Shown in pieces: positions 40,886 to 48,925 of a stretch of 64,000 bases of DNA (the first letter of the stretch is position 1; every line of letters begins with the position of its first letter). This stretch comes from Paracoccus sp. C2R09 (lineage in GTDB: Bacteria > Pseudomonadota > Alphaproteobacteria > Rhodobacterales > Rhodobacteraceae). Below the pieces are notes generated by a model, which was not told the origin of the DNA, did no database searches, and worked only from the letters and a program-made list of their open reading frames with translations. The stretch spans positions 1-64,000 of the forward strand of contig NZ_JAHKQB010000024.1 of NCBI RefSeq assembly GCF_018860625.1. Reading direction: 5' to 3'. A program made the translations under genes and the position numbers.

Positions 40886-42010
40886 ATGGGCGACGCAGCT
40901 GCAACCCCGCCGTCCCAGGACGAGCGGATCAAGGAAATATCGGCCCTGCGCCGCGCGCTGATCCGGCCCGAGTTGGGCGGAATGGTCGGCACGGTCGCGG
41001 TCTTCACCTTCTTCCTGCTGTTCGCCTTCGACAGCGGCATGTTCAACAGCCAGGGTGTAATGAACTGGGCCGTCGTGTCGGGTCAGTTCATGATCATCGC
41101 CGTGGGTGCATGCCTGCTGATGATCGCGGGCGAGTTCGACCTGTCCGTCGGCTCCATGATCGGCTTTGCGGGCATGATCGTCGCGATCCTGGGCGTCACG
41201 CTGGACTGGCCGATGTGGCTGGCGATCCTGACGACCTTCGCGCTCTGCGTGGCCATCGGGGCGCTGAACGGCTGGATCGTGGTCCGCACGGGGCTGCCCA
41301 GCTTCATCGTGACGCTGGCCTTCCTGTTCATCCTGCGCGGATTCACCATCTTCCTGCCGCAGCTGATCGAGCGGAAGACCATCATCGGCGGCATCCGCGA
41401 CGCGGCCGAAGGCGACTGGCTGGGTGCGGTCTTCGGCGGCAAGATCCTGGGCGGACTGTTCGTCTGGCTGGGCGATATGGGGCTGATCGGCGTCTTCGAC
41501 CGGGGCACCCGCGCGGGACAGCCGATGGTGGACGGCATCCCCATGCTGCTGGTCTGGGCACTGGCGCTGATCATCTTCGGCCATGTCCTGCTGACCCGCA
41601 CGAAATTCGGCAACTGGATCTTTGCCGCGGGTGGCGATGCCGAGGCGGCACGCAATTCCGGCGTTCCCGTCAACAAGGTGAAGATCCTCATGTTCATGTT
41701 CACCGCCTTCTGCGCGACCGTCTTCGCGGTCTGCCAGGTGATGGAGTTCGGCTCGGCCGGTGCGGATCGCGGCCTGCTGAAGGAATTCGAGGCGATCATC
41801 GCGGTGGTCATCGGCGGCGCGCTTCTGACGGGGGGCTACGGTTCGGTGATCGGGGCCGCGCTCGGGGCGCTGATCTTCGGGGTGGTCCAGCAGGGGCTGT
41901 TCTTCGCGGATGTCGAAAGCTCGCTCTTCCGGGTGTTCCTGGGCGTCATCCTGCTGGGTGCGGTGATCCTGAACACCAATATCCGCCGCATCATCACCGG
42001 AGAACGCTGA
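40886..42010 (+). CDS. Sugar ABC transporter permease (CUT2/RbsC family)
   Basis: A 374-residue inner-membrane protein with about ten hydrophobic helices and an N-terminal cytoplasmic tail of roughly 35 residues. Family signatures include [20 protein letters not shown] (near 86-105), [20 protein letters not shown] and the C-terminal [20 protein letters not shown]. Its length is on the long side, like FrcC. It transports the substrate captured by the upstream protein. ATG 40886 follows CAGGAGCG. The ATPase gene starts two bases after its stop. Confidence 0.9.
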   Translation: MGDAAATPPSQDERIKEISALRRALIRPELGGMVGTVAVFTFFLLFAFDSGMFNSQGVMNWAVVSGQFMIIAVGACLLMIAGEFDLSVGSMIGFAGMIVAILGVTLDWPMWLAILTTFALCVAIGALNGWIVVRTGLPSFIVTLAFLFILRGFTIFLPQLIERKTIIGGIRDAAEGDWLGAVFGGKILGGLFVWLGDMGLIGVFDRGTRAGQPMVDGIPMLLVWALALIIFGHVLLTRTKFGNWIFAAGGDAEAARNSGVPVNKVKILMFMFTAFCATVFAVCQVMEFGSAGADRGLLKEFEAIIAVVIGGALLTGGYGSVIGAALGALIFGVVQQGLFFADVESSLFRVFLGVILLGAVILNTNIRRIITGER

Positions 42011-42012
42011 TC

Positions 42013-42801
42013 ATGACCAGATCCACGACACCGATCATCCAGATGGCCGGCATCGAGAAGCATTTCGGCAGCGTCATCGCGCTGGCAGGCGTTTCGGTCG
42101 ACATCTTTCCGGGCGAATGCCATTGCCTGCTGGGCGATAACGGCGCGGGCAAATCGACCTTCATCAAGACGATGTCCGGGGTTCACAAACCCACCCATGG
42201 CCAGATCCTGTTCGAAGGCGAGCCGATGCATTTCAACGATCCGCGCGATGCCATCGCCGCGGGGATCGCGACCGTTCACCAGCACTTGGCGATGATCCCG
42301 CTGATGTCGGTCAGCCGCAACTTCTTCATGGGCAACGAGCCCGAGCGCAAGGTCGGCCCGTTCCGCTTCTTCGATCACGAACGTGCCAATCGCGTGACGA
42401 TGGAGGAGATGCGCAAGATGGGCATCAACCTGCGCAGCCCCGATCAGGCCGTCGGAACCCTGTCCGGGGGCGAACGCCAGACGGTCGCGATCGCCCGCGC
42501 GGTGCATTTCGGGGCGAAGGTGCTGATCCTGGACGAGCCGACAAGCGCGCTTGGTGTGCGGCAGACGGCCAATGTGCTGGCGACGATCGACAAGGTGCGC
42601 AAGCAGGGCATCGCGGTGGTGTTCATCACGCATAACGTGCGACATGCCATGGCGGTTGGCGATCGCTTCACGGTGCTGAACCGGGGCCAGACCCTCGGGA
42701 CCGCGATGCGCGGTGAGATCACGCCCGAGGCATTGCAGGACATGATGGCTGGCGGTCAGGAGCTGGTCGCGCTTGAAGAAAGCCTGGGCGGAACCATCTG
42801 A
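42013..42801 (+). CDS. Sugar ABC transporter ATP-binding protein, single-domain (FrcA-like)
   Basis: A 262-residue ATPase with Walker [10 protein letters not shown] at 41-49, the signature LSGGERQ near 152 and Walker [12 protein letters not shown] near 170. Most CUT2 ATPases (RbsA) are tandem proteins of about 500 residues. This one has a single nucleotide-binding domain, as in the FrcBCA group. It energises the transporter encoded by the two upstream genes and ends the operon. Confidence 0.92.
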   Translation: MTRSTTPIIQMAGIEKHFGSVIALAGVSVDIFPGECHCLLGDNGAGKSTFIKTMSGVHKPTHGQILFEGEPMHFNDPRDAIAAGIATVHQHLAMIPLMSVSRNFFMGNEPERKVGPFRFFDHERANRVTMEEMRKMGINLRSPDQAVGTLSGGERQTVAIARAVHFGAKVLILDEPTSALGVRQTANVLATIDKVRKQGIAVVFITHNVRHAMAVGDRFTVLNRGQTLGTAMRGEITPEALQDMMAGGQELVALEESLGGTI

Positions 42802-42952
42802 ACCATGTGACAGCTGCGGGTCGGGATCTTGCTGCTGCGGGAACCCGGCCCGTACGGCGTTTCAGCATCTGCCCACGTTTCGATAGCCAGTCGATACCGA
42901 CGATCTGGCTGGGCTAGGGGCGGCATGCTGCGAACCCTGACCCCGTGCCGCG

Positions 42953-43546
42953 TCAACCGCTGCCATAGCGGCCCATGAACATCTCCACGCAATCGGCGAT
43001 CACAGCATCCGCGTCCCCATCCGGTTCGGCCCCCATCAGGAACCGTGGCCAGACGAGGAAATGTTTCACCATCGACAGAAGCTGGTTCGCCGCGAATGGC
43101 GCATCGGCCCGGCGCAGCGCGCCTGCCTGCATCGCCTCGTCGATCAGGCGCGCGATCGGGGCGTCCTGCAGCGCGGCCCGTTCGAAGAACGCCCGGGCAA
43201 GGCCCTGATCGCGCAGAAACTCTGACAGAACCAGCCGATTGAGGGCCATGTAGCGATCCCCTGTCAGATGGGTGACGTAGTCGCGCAGTGCTTGGACCAG
43301 TTGGTCGCGAACGGGGCGGGTGGGGTCGTGATGCAGGCTGGGCATCGCGGCCATCTGGTCCAGCAGGATGTCGGTGATCGCGCTGAACAGAAGCTCCTTG
43401 CTCTCGAAATGCTTGTAGAGCGTGCGCTTCGACACTTCTGCCATCTCGGCGATCCGGTTGACCCTTGCCGCAGCGAAACCCTGTTCCTGAAACTCGCGGA
43501 TGGCAGCGTCCAGGATATCTTTTCTTTTTACCTCAGTAAGTTTCAT
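42953..43546 (-). CDS. TetR-family regulator
   Basis: A 197-residue repressor. The N-terminal HTH is clear (ILDAAIREFQEQGFAAARVN, then MAEVSKRTLYKHFESKELLF, residues about 10-53). The C-terminal helical domain resembles the AefR-like type (DRYMALNRLVLSEFLRDQGL). It is divergent from the short-chain dehydrogenase gene, with two near-identical 20-bp palindromes between them, so it probably represses that gene and itself. The inducer is unknown. Confidence 0.9.
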   Translation of the reverse strand: MKLTEVKRKDILDAAIREFQEQGFAAARVNRIAEMAEVSKRTLYKHFESKELLFSAITDILLDQMAAMPSLHHDPTRPVRDQLVQALRDYVTHLTGDRYMALNRLVLSEFLRDQGLARAFFERAALQDAPIARLIDEAMQAGALRRADAPFAANQLLSMVKHFLVWPRFLMGAEPDGDADAVIADCVEMFMGRYGSG

Positions 43547-43573
43547 CGGATCTCGCTGGTTCGGGCGTCAGAA

Positions 43574-43593
43574 TGTAAACAAACGGGTTTACA
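43574..43593. promoter_or_regulatory. TetR operator copy 1
   Basis: TGTAAACAAACGGGTTTACA: perfect 7-bp arms with a 6-bp spacer. It starts 28 bp from the TetR start codon. Confidence 0.82.
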
Positions 43594-43613
43594 CGATGCT
43601 TTCGGATGCCTTA

Positions 43614-43633
43614 TGTAAACACCACGGTTTACC
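43614..43633. promoter_or_regulatory. TetR operator copy 2
   Basis: TGTAAACACCACGGTTTACC: same architecture as copy 1 with one mismatch in the last base of the right arm. The centres of the two copies are exactly 40 bp apart, about four helical turns. Confidence 0.82.
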
Positions 43634-43660
43634 ATCAGAGCGTTGTCGAGGCCATAGGAC

Positions 43661-43831
43661 ATGACCATGAAATTCAGGACCCCGGCGATCTGCGCTCTGG
43701 CGGCATCGCCGCTGTATCGCGACGGAAACGACGGCATCGTCGACAGGTGCACCGCACTGGCGCCGCGATCCCCGCATGACCTGCCGATCTCCCGACGCGG
43801 GCAAAGCCTGCCTGGCAGTATACCCGGCTAA
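43661..43831 (+). CDS. Short open frame directly behind the TetR operators
   Basis: A 56-codon frame starting ATGACCATGAAATTC, whose N-terminus (MKFRTPAICALAA) looks like the beginning of a signal peptide, but the rest (PLYRDGNDGIVDRC onward) is not recognisable. It could be a leader, a truncated or frameshifted gene, or chance. The region up to the dehydrogenase at 43902 contains nothing else. Confidence 0.25.
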   Translation: MTMKFRTPAICALAASPLYRDGNDGIVDRCTALAPRSPHDLPISRRGQSLPGSIPG

Positions 43832-43901
43832 GCGGCGCCAAGCAGCAATTACCGCGGTCGCGACCCGAGCGGCCGGCTTGATGGACAAGAGAGAGACGAT
43901 A

Positions 43902-44849
43902 ATGACGAAGATGCAATTCGGCCCCGGTGGCTGGACCCCGGACAGGATCGGCTCGCTTGCCGGCAAGACCTATGTCATCACCGGCGCGAATGCGGGGGCC
44001 GGGTTTCAGGCCACGCGCATCCTGCTGTCGAAAGGCGCGCGGGTCGTGATGCTGAACCGCAGCGCAGAACGCTCGGGCGCGGCCATCGACGAACTGAAGG
44101 CCGAGTTCGGTCCGCAGGCACAGGTCGATTTCATTCGCATGGACCTTGCAGAGCTTGGAAGCGTCAGGCAGGCGGCGACAGAGCTGCTGGAGATGCTGCC
44201 GCAGATCGACGCACTGATCTGCAACGCGGCGATCGCCCAGGTGCCCGCGCGCAGCCTGACCAAGGATGGGTTCGAGAGCCAGCTTGGCACCAACCATTAC
44301 GGGCATTTCGTTCTTTGCGGGATGCTGTTCGACAGGATCGACGCGTCGATGGGGCGCATCGTCGTGGTCGCAAGTCTCGGATACCGGATGGGCCTGCGCA
44401 CGATCCGCTTCGACGACATGCACTGGGAACGCGGTTACGGGGCGAACACGGCCTACAGCCAAAGCAAGCTGGCGCAGATGATGTTCGCCTATGAACTGCA
44501 GGACCGGATCGGGGCGTCCGGTCGCAATGTCGAGGTCCTCGTCTGTCACCCCGGCTCGTCCGCCACCTCGCTGATCAGCACCAGCGGCGGGCGTCTGACG
44601 CGTCTAGTTTGGTGGTTGATGACCAAATCGCCGATGGTCCAGAGCGCCGAGCGCGGCGCATTCCCCGAGGTGATGTGCGCGACCGAGGACGGGCTGGAAC
44701 CCCGCGCGCTGTATGGTCCGACGGGACGAATGGAGTTCGTCGGCCCGGTCGGGCGCGGGACGCTGGAACCCCATGCCCATGACAAACCTGTCATGGTCCG
44801 TCTCTGGGATCGATCCGAGGCGGATACCGGCTTCACCTGGTCCATCTGA
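43902..44849 (+). CDS. Short-chain dehydrogenase/reductase, retinol-dehydrogenase-like
   Basis: A 315-residue SDR of the longer RDH/WWOX-like type. The cofactor motif TGANAGAG starts near residue 24, NAAIA near 108, and the catalytic TAYSQSK (YxxxK) near 185-191. The substrate is unknown; such enzymes often act on lipophilic or xenobiotic ketones and aldehydes. I start at ATG 43902, which follows AAGAGAGAG; an upstream ATG (43881) includes that site. It is the probable target of the divergent TetR regulator. Confidence 0.85.
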   Translation: MTKMQFGPGGWTPDRIGSLAGKTYVITGANAGAGFQATRILLSKGARVVMLNRSAERSGAAIDELKAEFGPQAQVDFIRMDLAELGSVRQAATELLEMLPQIDALICNAAIAQVPARSLTKDGFESQLGTNHYGHFVLCGMLFDRIDASMGRIVVVASLGYRMGLRTIRFDDMHWERGYGANTAYSQSKLAQMMFAYELQDRIGASGRNVEVLVCHPGSSATSLISTSGGRLTRLVWWLMTKSPMVQSAERGAFPEVMCATEDGLEPRALYGPTGRMEFVGPVGRGTLEPHAHDKPVMVRLWDRSEADTGFTWSI

Positions 44850-44926
44850 TCGCCCGGCCCGCCGACGCATTCCCGGGGAACGGGGCTGCATGCATCGCGT
44901 TCCTTGAATAAAGGGGGTGCGCGGGC

Positions 44927-45517
44927 ATGACAAAAAATGGCCAACTTACGGATATCGCGGACGAACTTGCGGATGCGGCCCGGCAGGGTAATGATACGGT
45001 CCGGGTCGGGCAACTGATCGACGCCCTGGATGCACGGGGTTATGGCCCGGCCTTGGCGGTGCTGCCACTGGTCGGGATCAGCCCGATCGCCGGGATCCCG
45101 GGCTTTCCCACGGCGCTGGCGCTGATTCTGGCCATTCTGACTGTGCGATTGCTGCTGGGCCATGACCATTTCTGGGCGCCGGACTGGCTGCGCCGACGCA
45201 CGCTGGATGCCGACAAGGTGCAGAATTCGATCGGTTGGCTGAAACCATTGTCGCAGCGTATCGATGCAACGCTGCACGATCGGCTGGCGTGGATGGCGGG
45301 GCAGGGTGCGCGCAAGGCCGCCTGCGTGGTCATCCTTGCGCTGCTTCTGGCGGTTCCGCCGCTGGAGCTGCTGCCTTTCGCGGCGGCGGGACCCATGCTG
45401 GTGGTCGCCGTCTTCGGGCTTGCGCTGCTCTATCGCGACGGACTGCTGATGGTGCTGGGCTTCCTCGGGGCGGCGCTGGTCGGCGGCATGGGCCTGTGGG
45501 CCGCCTTCGGGGGGTGA
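44927..45517 (+). CDS. exoD: ExoD-family membrane protein
   Basis: A 196-residue membrane protein of the ExoD (exopolysaccharide synthesis) family: VRVGQLIDALDARGYGPALA near 25-44, the LVGISPIAGIPGFPTALA segment and three to four hydrophobic helices in the C-terminal half. ExoD is linked to exopolysaccharide production and alkali tolerance in rhizobia, but its biochemical role is unknown. It is monocistronic here, 11 kb from the exopolysaccharide locus at the right end. Confidence 0.85.
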   Translation: MTKNGQLTDIADELADAARQGNDTVRVGQLIDALDARGYGPALAVLPLVGISPIAGIPGFPTALALILAILTVRLLLGHDHFWAPDWLRRRTLDADKVQNSIGWLKPLSQRIDATLHDRLAWMAGQGARKAACVVILALLLAVPPLELLPFAAAGPMLVVAVFGLALLYRDGLLMVLGFLGAALVGGMGLWAAFGG

Positions 45518-45539
45518 TGGCCGTCGTCGTGATGACCAC

Positions 45540-46082
45540 CTAACGAAGGGGTCGTAAGGTCAGGGCGGTCGCCGCGATCACCGCGATACTCAGGGCGATC
45601 TTGGTGACCGGCTCCATCGTGCCTTCGATCAGGATGGTATGGGCAACAGCCGAAGGTGCTGCGAAAAGGGTCAGCCCGCGATGGATCATGCGCCGGATGC
45701 GCAAGGTAGCCACCCGCAGGCGCGGTGTCAGGACCGCCGCCGCCAGGATCGCGCACAGCCCAATCATTCCCCAAAGCGAGAACGGCGTCGGCGATCGGAA
45801 CAACAGCACGTCGATCACGTCCGGAGGGCTGGTCACCCACAGCCCCGCAACATGCAACAGCACCGCAGCGACCAGGGCGGGACCGACAAGCCGGTGCATC
45901 CGCCGCCCCCGCGCCGGGTCGATCCCAAGAATGCGCGGGGCGGCTGTAAGCAAAGGCTGCGGAAGCATCAGCGCCAGCGCCGCGATACCCGCAAAGCCCG
46001 CCATCTGATAAACAGGACCTCGCCAGGTCAGAAGCGGGCTGAACGCAGCCGCCACGATAGGCGCGATCATCAGAAGCGCCAA
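45540..46082 (-). CDS. Ferric-reductase-like transmembrane protein
   Basis: A 180-residue membrane protein with about five hydrophobic helices and histidines (MHRLVGPALVAAVLLHVAG, MIHRGLTLFAAPSAVAHTIL) placed like the heme-binding pairs of ferric-reductase/YedZ-like domains. It has no flavin or NAD domain, so electrons would come from elsewhere. The start is uncertain: a TTG at 46082 or ATG at 46070, just after the stop of the exported intradiol-like protein, with which it is probably cotranscribed. Confidence 0.7.
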   Translation of the reverse strand: MALLMIAPIVAAAFSPLLTWRGPVYQMAGFAGIAALALMLPQPLLTAAPRILGIDPARGRRMHRLVGPALVAAVLLHVAGLWVTSPPDVIDVLLFRSPTPFSLWGMIGLCAILAAAVLTPRLRVATLRIRRMIHRGLTLFAAPSAVAHTILIEGTMEPVTKIALSIAVIAATALTLRPLR

Positions 46083-46105
46083 AGCGATCCGGGCAGCCCG
46101 GCGGA

Positions 46106-46588
46106 TCAGGCGGGAACCAGCACGAAATCGGCGTGAAGCCCGGTCGCATCCGCGCTGCGCATCACGGGACGAAGGAACACCGTCTGAAAGTCGCCGCTGT
46201 CATAGGCCAGATGCCCGTGCGGCTGACCGAACGCAGGCACGATCTGCGGCATGTCCATGGTGAAACGGCCATTCGCATCGGTCAGCGTCGCCCCGTGGCT
46301 TGCGGGGTCGCGCTCATGCCCCTCGGTCGTATGCGCCCAGATCTGGATCCGCTGGTTCGGAAGTGCTGCCCCGTCACCCGCGCGGCGGACGGTCCCTGTC
46401 ATCGTGAACCCACCTCCGCCAATCCGCTGCAGGATGGGTGCCCCGGGAATGTAATTGTTCGATCCGCCCCGCATGCTGGGCGTCGGCGCAAGGCCCTGCG
46501 CCCGTGCAGGAACGATCCATGTCGTCACGGCAAGCCCGGCCGCTGCGGCGATAAGCCCTCGGCGCGTCACAGGTCTGGTATGCATCAT
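46106..46588 (-). CDS. Exported intradiol-dioxygenase-like protein (Tat signal)
   Basis: A 160-residue protein with a twin-arginine signal (VTRRGLIAAAAG, cleavage near PARAQ about residue 31). The mature part resembles the beta-sandwich of intradiol ring-cleavage dioxygenases: a Tat-type start, LPNQRIQIWAHTTEGHERDP, LTDANGRFTMDMPQIVP and a PHGHLAY motif like the PHxH iron ligands. The usual tyrosine ligands are not evident and it is short, so catalysis is doubtful. Paired with the ferric-reductase-like gene, which suggests a heme- or iron-linked periplasmic function. Confidence 0.65.
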   Translation of the reverse strand: MMHTRPVTRRGLIAAAAGLAVTTWIVPARAQGLAPTPSMRGGSNNYIPGAPILQRIGGGGFTMTGTVRRAGDGAALPNQRIQIWAHTTEGHERDPASHGATLTDANGRFTMDMPQIVPAFGQPHGHLAYDSGDFQTVFLRPVMRSADATGLHADFVLVPA

Positions 46589-46895
46589 CGCGGACCCCCT
46601 TGGACATCATGTCATTCCGAAGCGTCTGGAAAACAGGATCGGGCATCCGGGCCCACCTGCCAAGCATGAACGGGGATCGTTGCCGTTCACGTTTCTGCGC
46701 GCGCCGCAGGCGACAGCAGCTTGCCGAACCATCCCCATTCGTGATTTCCTTCGTCCGAAGAAGGAGATGCGGCAGTCCATGTGCACCGTGCTGGGAAGAA
46801 CGCCGGGCCATCCGCATGCGAAGGCTCAGGAATGGTGGCCACCCCCCGCGGGTGGCCCGATCCGGCATTCCTGAACTCATTCTTCGGAGATACAC
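46589..46895. other. Divergent intergenic region
   Basis: About 307 bp between the leftward intradiol-like gene and the rightward dioxygenase gene. It should hold both promoters. I see no gene and no clear operator in it. Confidence 0.5.
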
Positions 46896-48011
46896 ATGAC
46901 AACCACCCTTGCCACCGGGGCCGAGGGCCTCGAGATTCGTTGGGCCGACGGCACCTGCGGGATATTCCCCTATATCTGGCTGCGCGATACCGATCCGGCG
47001 GGCTTCCACCCCCAGACGGGCGAGCGGACCTTCGACCTGACCGCCGTCCCGCTTGATATCGCGCCGACCCATGCCACCATCCAGGGCGACAGGCTGCAGC
47101 TGACATGGCCGGGCGCGGAAACGCCCAGCAGCTTCGCGCTGGACTGGATCAGGGCCAACCGCCCGGGCAGTCCGCGCCACGATCCGGCCGATATCCCGCT
47201 GCTGGCATGGCGGGCGGATCTGGGGGCGCAGGGCGTGCCGCGCCACGAGGCGGCGGCGATCACAGGCTCGGATGCCGGTCTTGCGGATTGGCTGGTCGAT
47301 ACCCGCCGCTATGGCTTGTCCATCGTCACGGGGCTGGCCGACACGACCGATGCGGGGATCGAGGTCGCCCGTCGCGTGGGCCATCTGCGCGAGACGAATT
47401 TCGGCCTGACATTCGAGGTGATGTCGAAACCCGATCCCAACAACCTGGCCTATACCTCGGACGCGTTGCCGCTGCATACCGACCTGACCAATCAGGAGCT
47501 TCCGCCCGGCTACCAGTTCCTGCACTGCCTTGCGAACGAGGCAGAGGGCGGCGGCTCGACCTTCTGCGACGGGCTGGCCGTGGCGCGCGATCTGCAGGGC
47601 CGCGACCCCGAGGCGTTCGAGATCCTGTCGCGCGTGACCGTGCCCTTCCGTTTCCAGGACCGCGATACCGACATCCGGTCGCGCAAGGCGGTGATCACGC
47701 TGGACGGACGGGGCCATATCTCCGAAGTCTGCTTCAATGCGCATCTGGCGGACATCCTCGATATCGACGCGGCCACGATGCCAGGGTTCTACCGTGCCTA
47801 TCGGATGTTCATGCAGATGACGCGCGACCCGGCCTACGGGATCGCACTGCGGCTGGGCGCGGGTGAGATGGTGGTCTTCGACAATCGCCGCGTCATGCAT
47901 GGCCGCGAGGCATTCGATCCCGCGACCGGGTTCCGCCACCTGCACGGCTGCTATGTCGATCGCGGGGAATGGGACAGCCGCATTCGCGTGTTGGCGCGCG
48001 ACATGGCCTGA
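46896..48011 (+). CDS. Gamma-butyrobetaine-hydroxylase-like 2-oxoglutarate dioxygenase
   Basis: A 371-residue Fe(II)/2-oxoglutarate enzyme. The N-terminal DUF971-like domain (LEIRWADGTCGIFPYIWLRD, about 12-31) followed by a TauD fold is the architecture of gamma-butyrobetaine hydroxylase and trimethyllysine dioxygenase. The iron ligands are visible as HTD (LPLHTDLTNQELPPG) and the distal His in NRRVMHGREAF, with the 2-oxoglutarate Arg in GFRHLHGCYVDRG. It probably hydroxylates gamma-butyrobetaine to carnitine or a related betaine. It stands alone. ATG 46896 follows CGGAGA. Confidence 0.85.
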   Translation: MTTTLATGAEGLEIRWADGTCGIFPYIWLRDTDPAGFHPQTGERTFDLTAVPLDIAPTHATIQGDRLQLTWPGAETPSSFALDWIRANRPGSPRHDPADIPLLAWRADLGAQGVPRHEAAAITGSDAGLADWLVDTRRYGLSIVTGLADTTDAGIEVARRVGHLRETNFGLTFEVMSKPDPNNLAYTSDALPLHTDLTNQELPPGYQFLHCLANEAEGGGSTFCDGLAVARDLQGRDPEAFEILSRVTVPFRFQDRDTDIRSRKAVITLDGRGHISEVCFNAHLADILDIDAATMPGFYRAYRMFMQMTRDPAYGIALRLGAGEMVVFDNRRVMHGREAFDPATGFRHLHGCYVDRGEWDSRIRVLARDMA

Positions 48012-48148
48012 GGCTTCCACGCGGTCCGGTCGCCGGCACGCCGATGCGGTCAGGGGCAGACCATGCCCCTGCGCATGGCTGTTTTCGCTTGCCGTTCATG
48101 CGTCGGCTGTCCAAGAACGGCAAGATTCCGATGGGCGGGGGACAAGGC

Positions 48149-48925
48149 ATGACAGGGCAGGAACCGGACAAGGCGGCGAACAGCCCGCTGCCCGATCAGG
48201 CCGATTGGGAAGAGCGATTGAAGCAGGCCCGCGCGCAACGCGCGAAAGTGCTTGCCGAAAGAGAGCGCGCGGCGGGTAACCCTGCCGCGCCCAATCGCCC
48301 GCACGCCCCGAAGAGGTCTTCTCCCTCGGGTGAACTGTCATTCGAAAGCAAGCTGAAGGCCGCACGGACTGCCCGGGAGAAGCTGCTGGCGGAACGGGAA
48401 ACGCCGGATGTGCAGGCCGTGGTTTCCGACACTGCCCCGCTCGGTCCCGAAATCACCAAGGCGGAGCCGCCTGATGCGACGTGTTCACAGGATGCGGCGA
48501 CCGCCCGCCCTGATCGGCCATGGTTCCAACGGCTTCCCAAACGCGGCCTGCGATACGCTGCGGTCGGCATTGCTGCGGTATCGGTGGGATGGGCGGTCGT
48601 GCTGCTTCCATGGCAAGTCCACGAACCAGTCGACCGAACCGCTGCCATCGCGCAGCTTGCCTTGCCCGCCGATCTGGACCTTGTCGTGGTCGCGAAGAAT
48701 GGTAGCGACGATGTCCTGCGCGGCATGGTCGATGCGGATTACGAATTGCGCGCGACCAATTTCAGCATCGCCAGATCCAGCGTCGAATATTACAACGCCC
48801 AGGATATGGGCGCCGCGACGGCCCTGGCGGGGGCATTGAATGCCGATCTTGTCGATCTTCGCGGCTTGCTGCCCGGCCAACCGCCAAGTCGGATATTCGT
48901 CTATCTGTCGGACCCTGCGGACTGA
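48149..48925 (+). CDS. Single-pass membrane protein with LytR_C-like C-terminal domain
   Basis: A 258-residue protein that I do not recognise as a named family. Two similar charged helical segments (WEERLKQARAQRAKVLAERE near 20-39 and FESKLKAARTAREKLLAERE near 65-84) precede one transmembrane helix (about 135-157). The external C-terminal part resembles the LytR_C domain: a beta strand (DLVVVAKNG) and a later SSVEYYNAQDMGAATALAG helix. It probably sits in the envelope with its C-terminus in the periplasm. Start choice: ATG 48149; 48131 is possible. Its 3' end overlaps the convergent Sel1 gene by 25 bp. Confidence 0.6.
   Translation: MTGQEPDKAANSPLPDQADWEERLKQARAQRAKVLAERERAAGNPAAPNRPHAPKRSSPSGELSFESKLKAARTAREKLLAERETPDVQAVVSDTAPLGPEITKAEPPDATCSQDAATARPDRPWFQRLPKRGLRYAAVGIAAVSVGWAVVLLPWQVHEPVDRTAAIAQLALPADLDLVVVAKNGSDDVLRGMVDADYELRATNFSIARSSVEYYNAQDMGAATALAGALNADLVDLRGLLPGQPPSRIFVYLSDPAD

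Noticed and set aside
39877..42801. Fructose transporter FrcBCA
   Set aside because: The single-domain ATPase fits FrcA, but the operator shared with iolD favours inositol; left without a symbol because substrate is not proven.
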